Shown here: piece after piece, positions 15,054 through 15,285 of the stretch
How positions within the stretch are numbered: the stretch's first letter is position 1
Layout: each line of letters begins with the position of its first letter
Assembly: GCA_028599035.1 (NCBI GenBank)
Contig: JAQRMT010000027.1
Span: forward strand, 1-15,285
Reading direction: 5' to 3'
DNA: 15,285 nucleotides
Source of the DNA: Gammaproteobacteria bacterium
GTDB lineage: Bacteria > Pseudomonadota > Gammaproteobacteria > PS1 > Pseudothioglobaceae
Position numbers and translations under genes: made by a program
The notes under the pieces: generated by a model
Told to the model about the DNA's origin: nothing
The model's input: the letters and a program-made list of their open reading frames with translations, nothing else
The model's database searches: none

Positions 15054-15083
15054 AAAAAGTCTGCTTTATGCGGGCTTTTTTTT
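15054..15083 (+). terminator. intrinsic terminator of tRNA-Phe
   Basis: Stem AAAAAGTCTGC (15054-15064) pairs with GCGGGCTTTTT (15070-15080) across loop TTTAT, including a few G-T pairs, and ends in eight T (15076-15083). It lies nine bases after the encoded CCA. Confidence 0.88.
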
Positions 15084-15171
15084 GGACTGAATCTCTGCAC
15101 CTTGTCGCCTTGATGTCAATTTTAGGTGTGCCACTATATTTTTTAAAGACCTGTGGAAATGCAAGGTTTTT
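15084..15171 (+). pseudogene. decayed tandem copy of the tRNA-Phe 3' half plus terminator
   Basis: This stretch starts directly after the T-run of the tRNA terminator and repeats 14998-15083 in order. GGACTGAA (15084-15091) matches 14998-15005. TCAATTTTAGGTGTG (15116-15130) matches 15024-15038 in 14 of 15 positions. CCACTATATTTTTT matches the CCA and its trailer. AAAG-CTG, AATGC and a T-run (15167-15171) match the terminator remains. The anticodon stem cannot form and the 5' half is absent, so it cannot make a tRNA. It is either a degraded tandem duplication or a leftover of recombination at the tRNA 3' end. Confidence 0.75.
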
Positions 15172-15248
15172 AATGCTGGAAAACAATATTAGAATTTATT
15201 TATACCCTAATCCAAAAATAGAAAACAAAAAAGCACAGAAATCCCAAC

Positions 15249-15257
15249 TGGTATAAT
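15249..15257 (+). promoter_or_regulatory. extended -10 promoter reading out of the window
   Basis: TGGTATAAT is a perfect extended -10 element (TG at 15249-15250, TATAAT at 15252-15257). No -35 match is seen upstream, which extended -10 promoters tolerate. A start near 15264 would transcribe a gene beyond the right edge. The 77 bases between the pseudo-tRNA and this box show no gene or repeat that I can recognise. Confidence 0.5.
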
Positions 15258-15285
15258 GGTTTCAACCAAAAAACAATTTCACCCA

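Noticed and set aside
15068..15256. 62-residue open frame at the right end
   Set aside because: It begins inside the tRNA terminator and runs through the decayed tRNA copy; low-complexity tail, no ribosome binding site.
15256..15285. ATG-initiated frame open to the window edge (MVSTKKQFHP)
   Set aside because: Its ATG overlaps the -10 box TATAAT, so the predicted transcript would begin after it; too short to judge.

Overview
The window reads as chromosomal housekeeping DNA of an AT-rich gammaproteobacterium. Three things point there: the uppS-cdsA-dxr order, the layout of the cytochrome oxidase cluster (coxB-coxA-small protein-ctaG-coxC-DUF2909-SURF1), and an ftsK-lolA pair next to trxB. Low G+C, tight packing and protein flavour resemble the sulfur-oxidising SUP05/Thioglobus and bivalve-symbiont group. 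That placement is inference from memory, not a search. Coding density is very high: many genes overlap by 1-4 bases, and no gene-free stretch exceeds about 240 bases. No transposon, prophage, CRISPR array or clear laterally acquired block is visible.

Left part (1-2955): a minus-strand operon uppS-cdsA-dxr (undecaprenyl-PP synthesis, CDP-diacylglycerol synthesis, first committed MEP-pathway step; dxr is cut by the window edge) diverges from a stand-alone hisF. The 38 bp between uppS and hisF hold a near-perfect dyad with a -10-like hexamer at each end.

Middle part (2965-11039): an aa3-type, caa3-like terminal oxidase locus. A plus-strand unit encodes a membrane-anchored CxxxC protein, heme O synthase (ctaB) and a DUF2970 membrane protein. 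Convergent to it and overlapping it is ctaA (heme A synthase), which is divergent from coxB. The coxB unit encodes subunit II with a fused cytochrome c domain, subunit I, a 34-residue single-helix protein, the CuB assembly factor CtaG/Cox11 and subunit III. A strong intrinsic terminator follows coxC, and then come DUF2909 and SURF1. Together these genes make heme A, insert copper and heme, and build the proton-pumping oxidase. The ctaA-coxB gap carries a cluster of AAGTGT/ACACTT dyads over the likely coxB promoter.

Right part (11041-15285): ftsK-lolA on the minus strand (chromosome segregation; lipoprotein carrier), divergent from trxB. ftsK seems to start at TTG, and the 62-bp gap holds two face-to-face TATAAT boxes in a perfect 9-bp inverted repeat. 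trxB is followed by a complete tRNA-Phe(GAA) gene with encoded CCA and its own terminator. Directly after that terminator lies a decayed tandem copy of the tRNA 3' half plus terminator. This is the least ordinary feature of the window. The last bases carry an extended -10 promoter for something beyond the edge.
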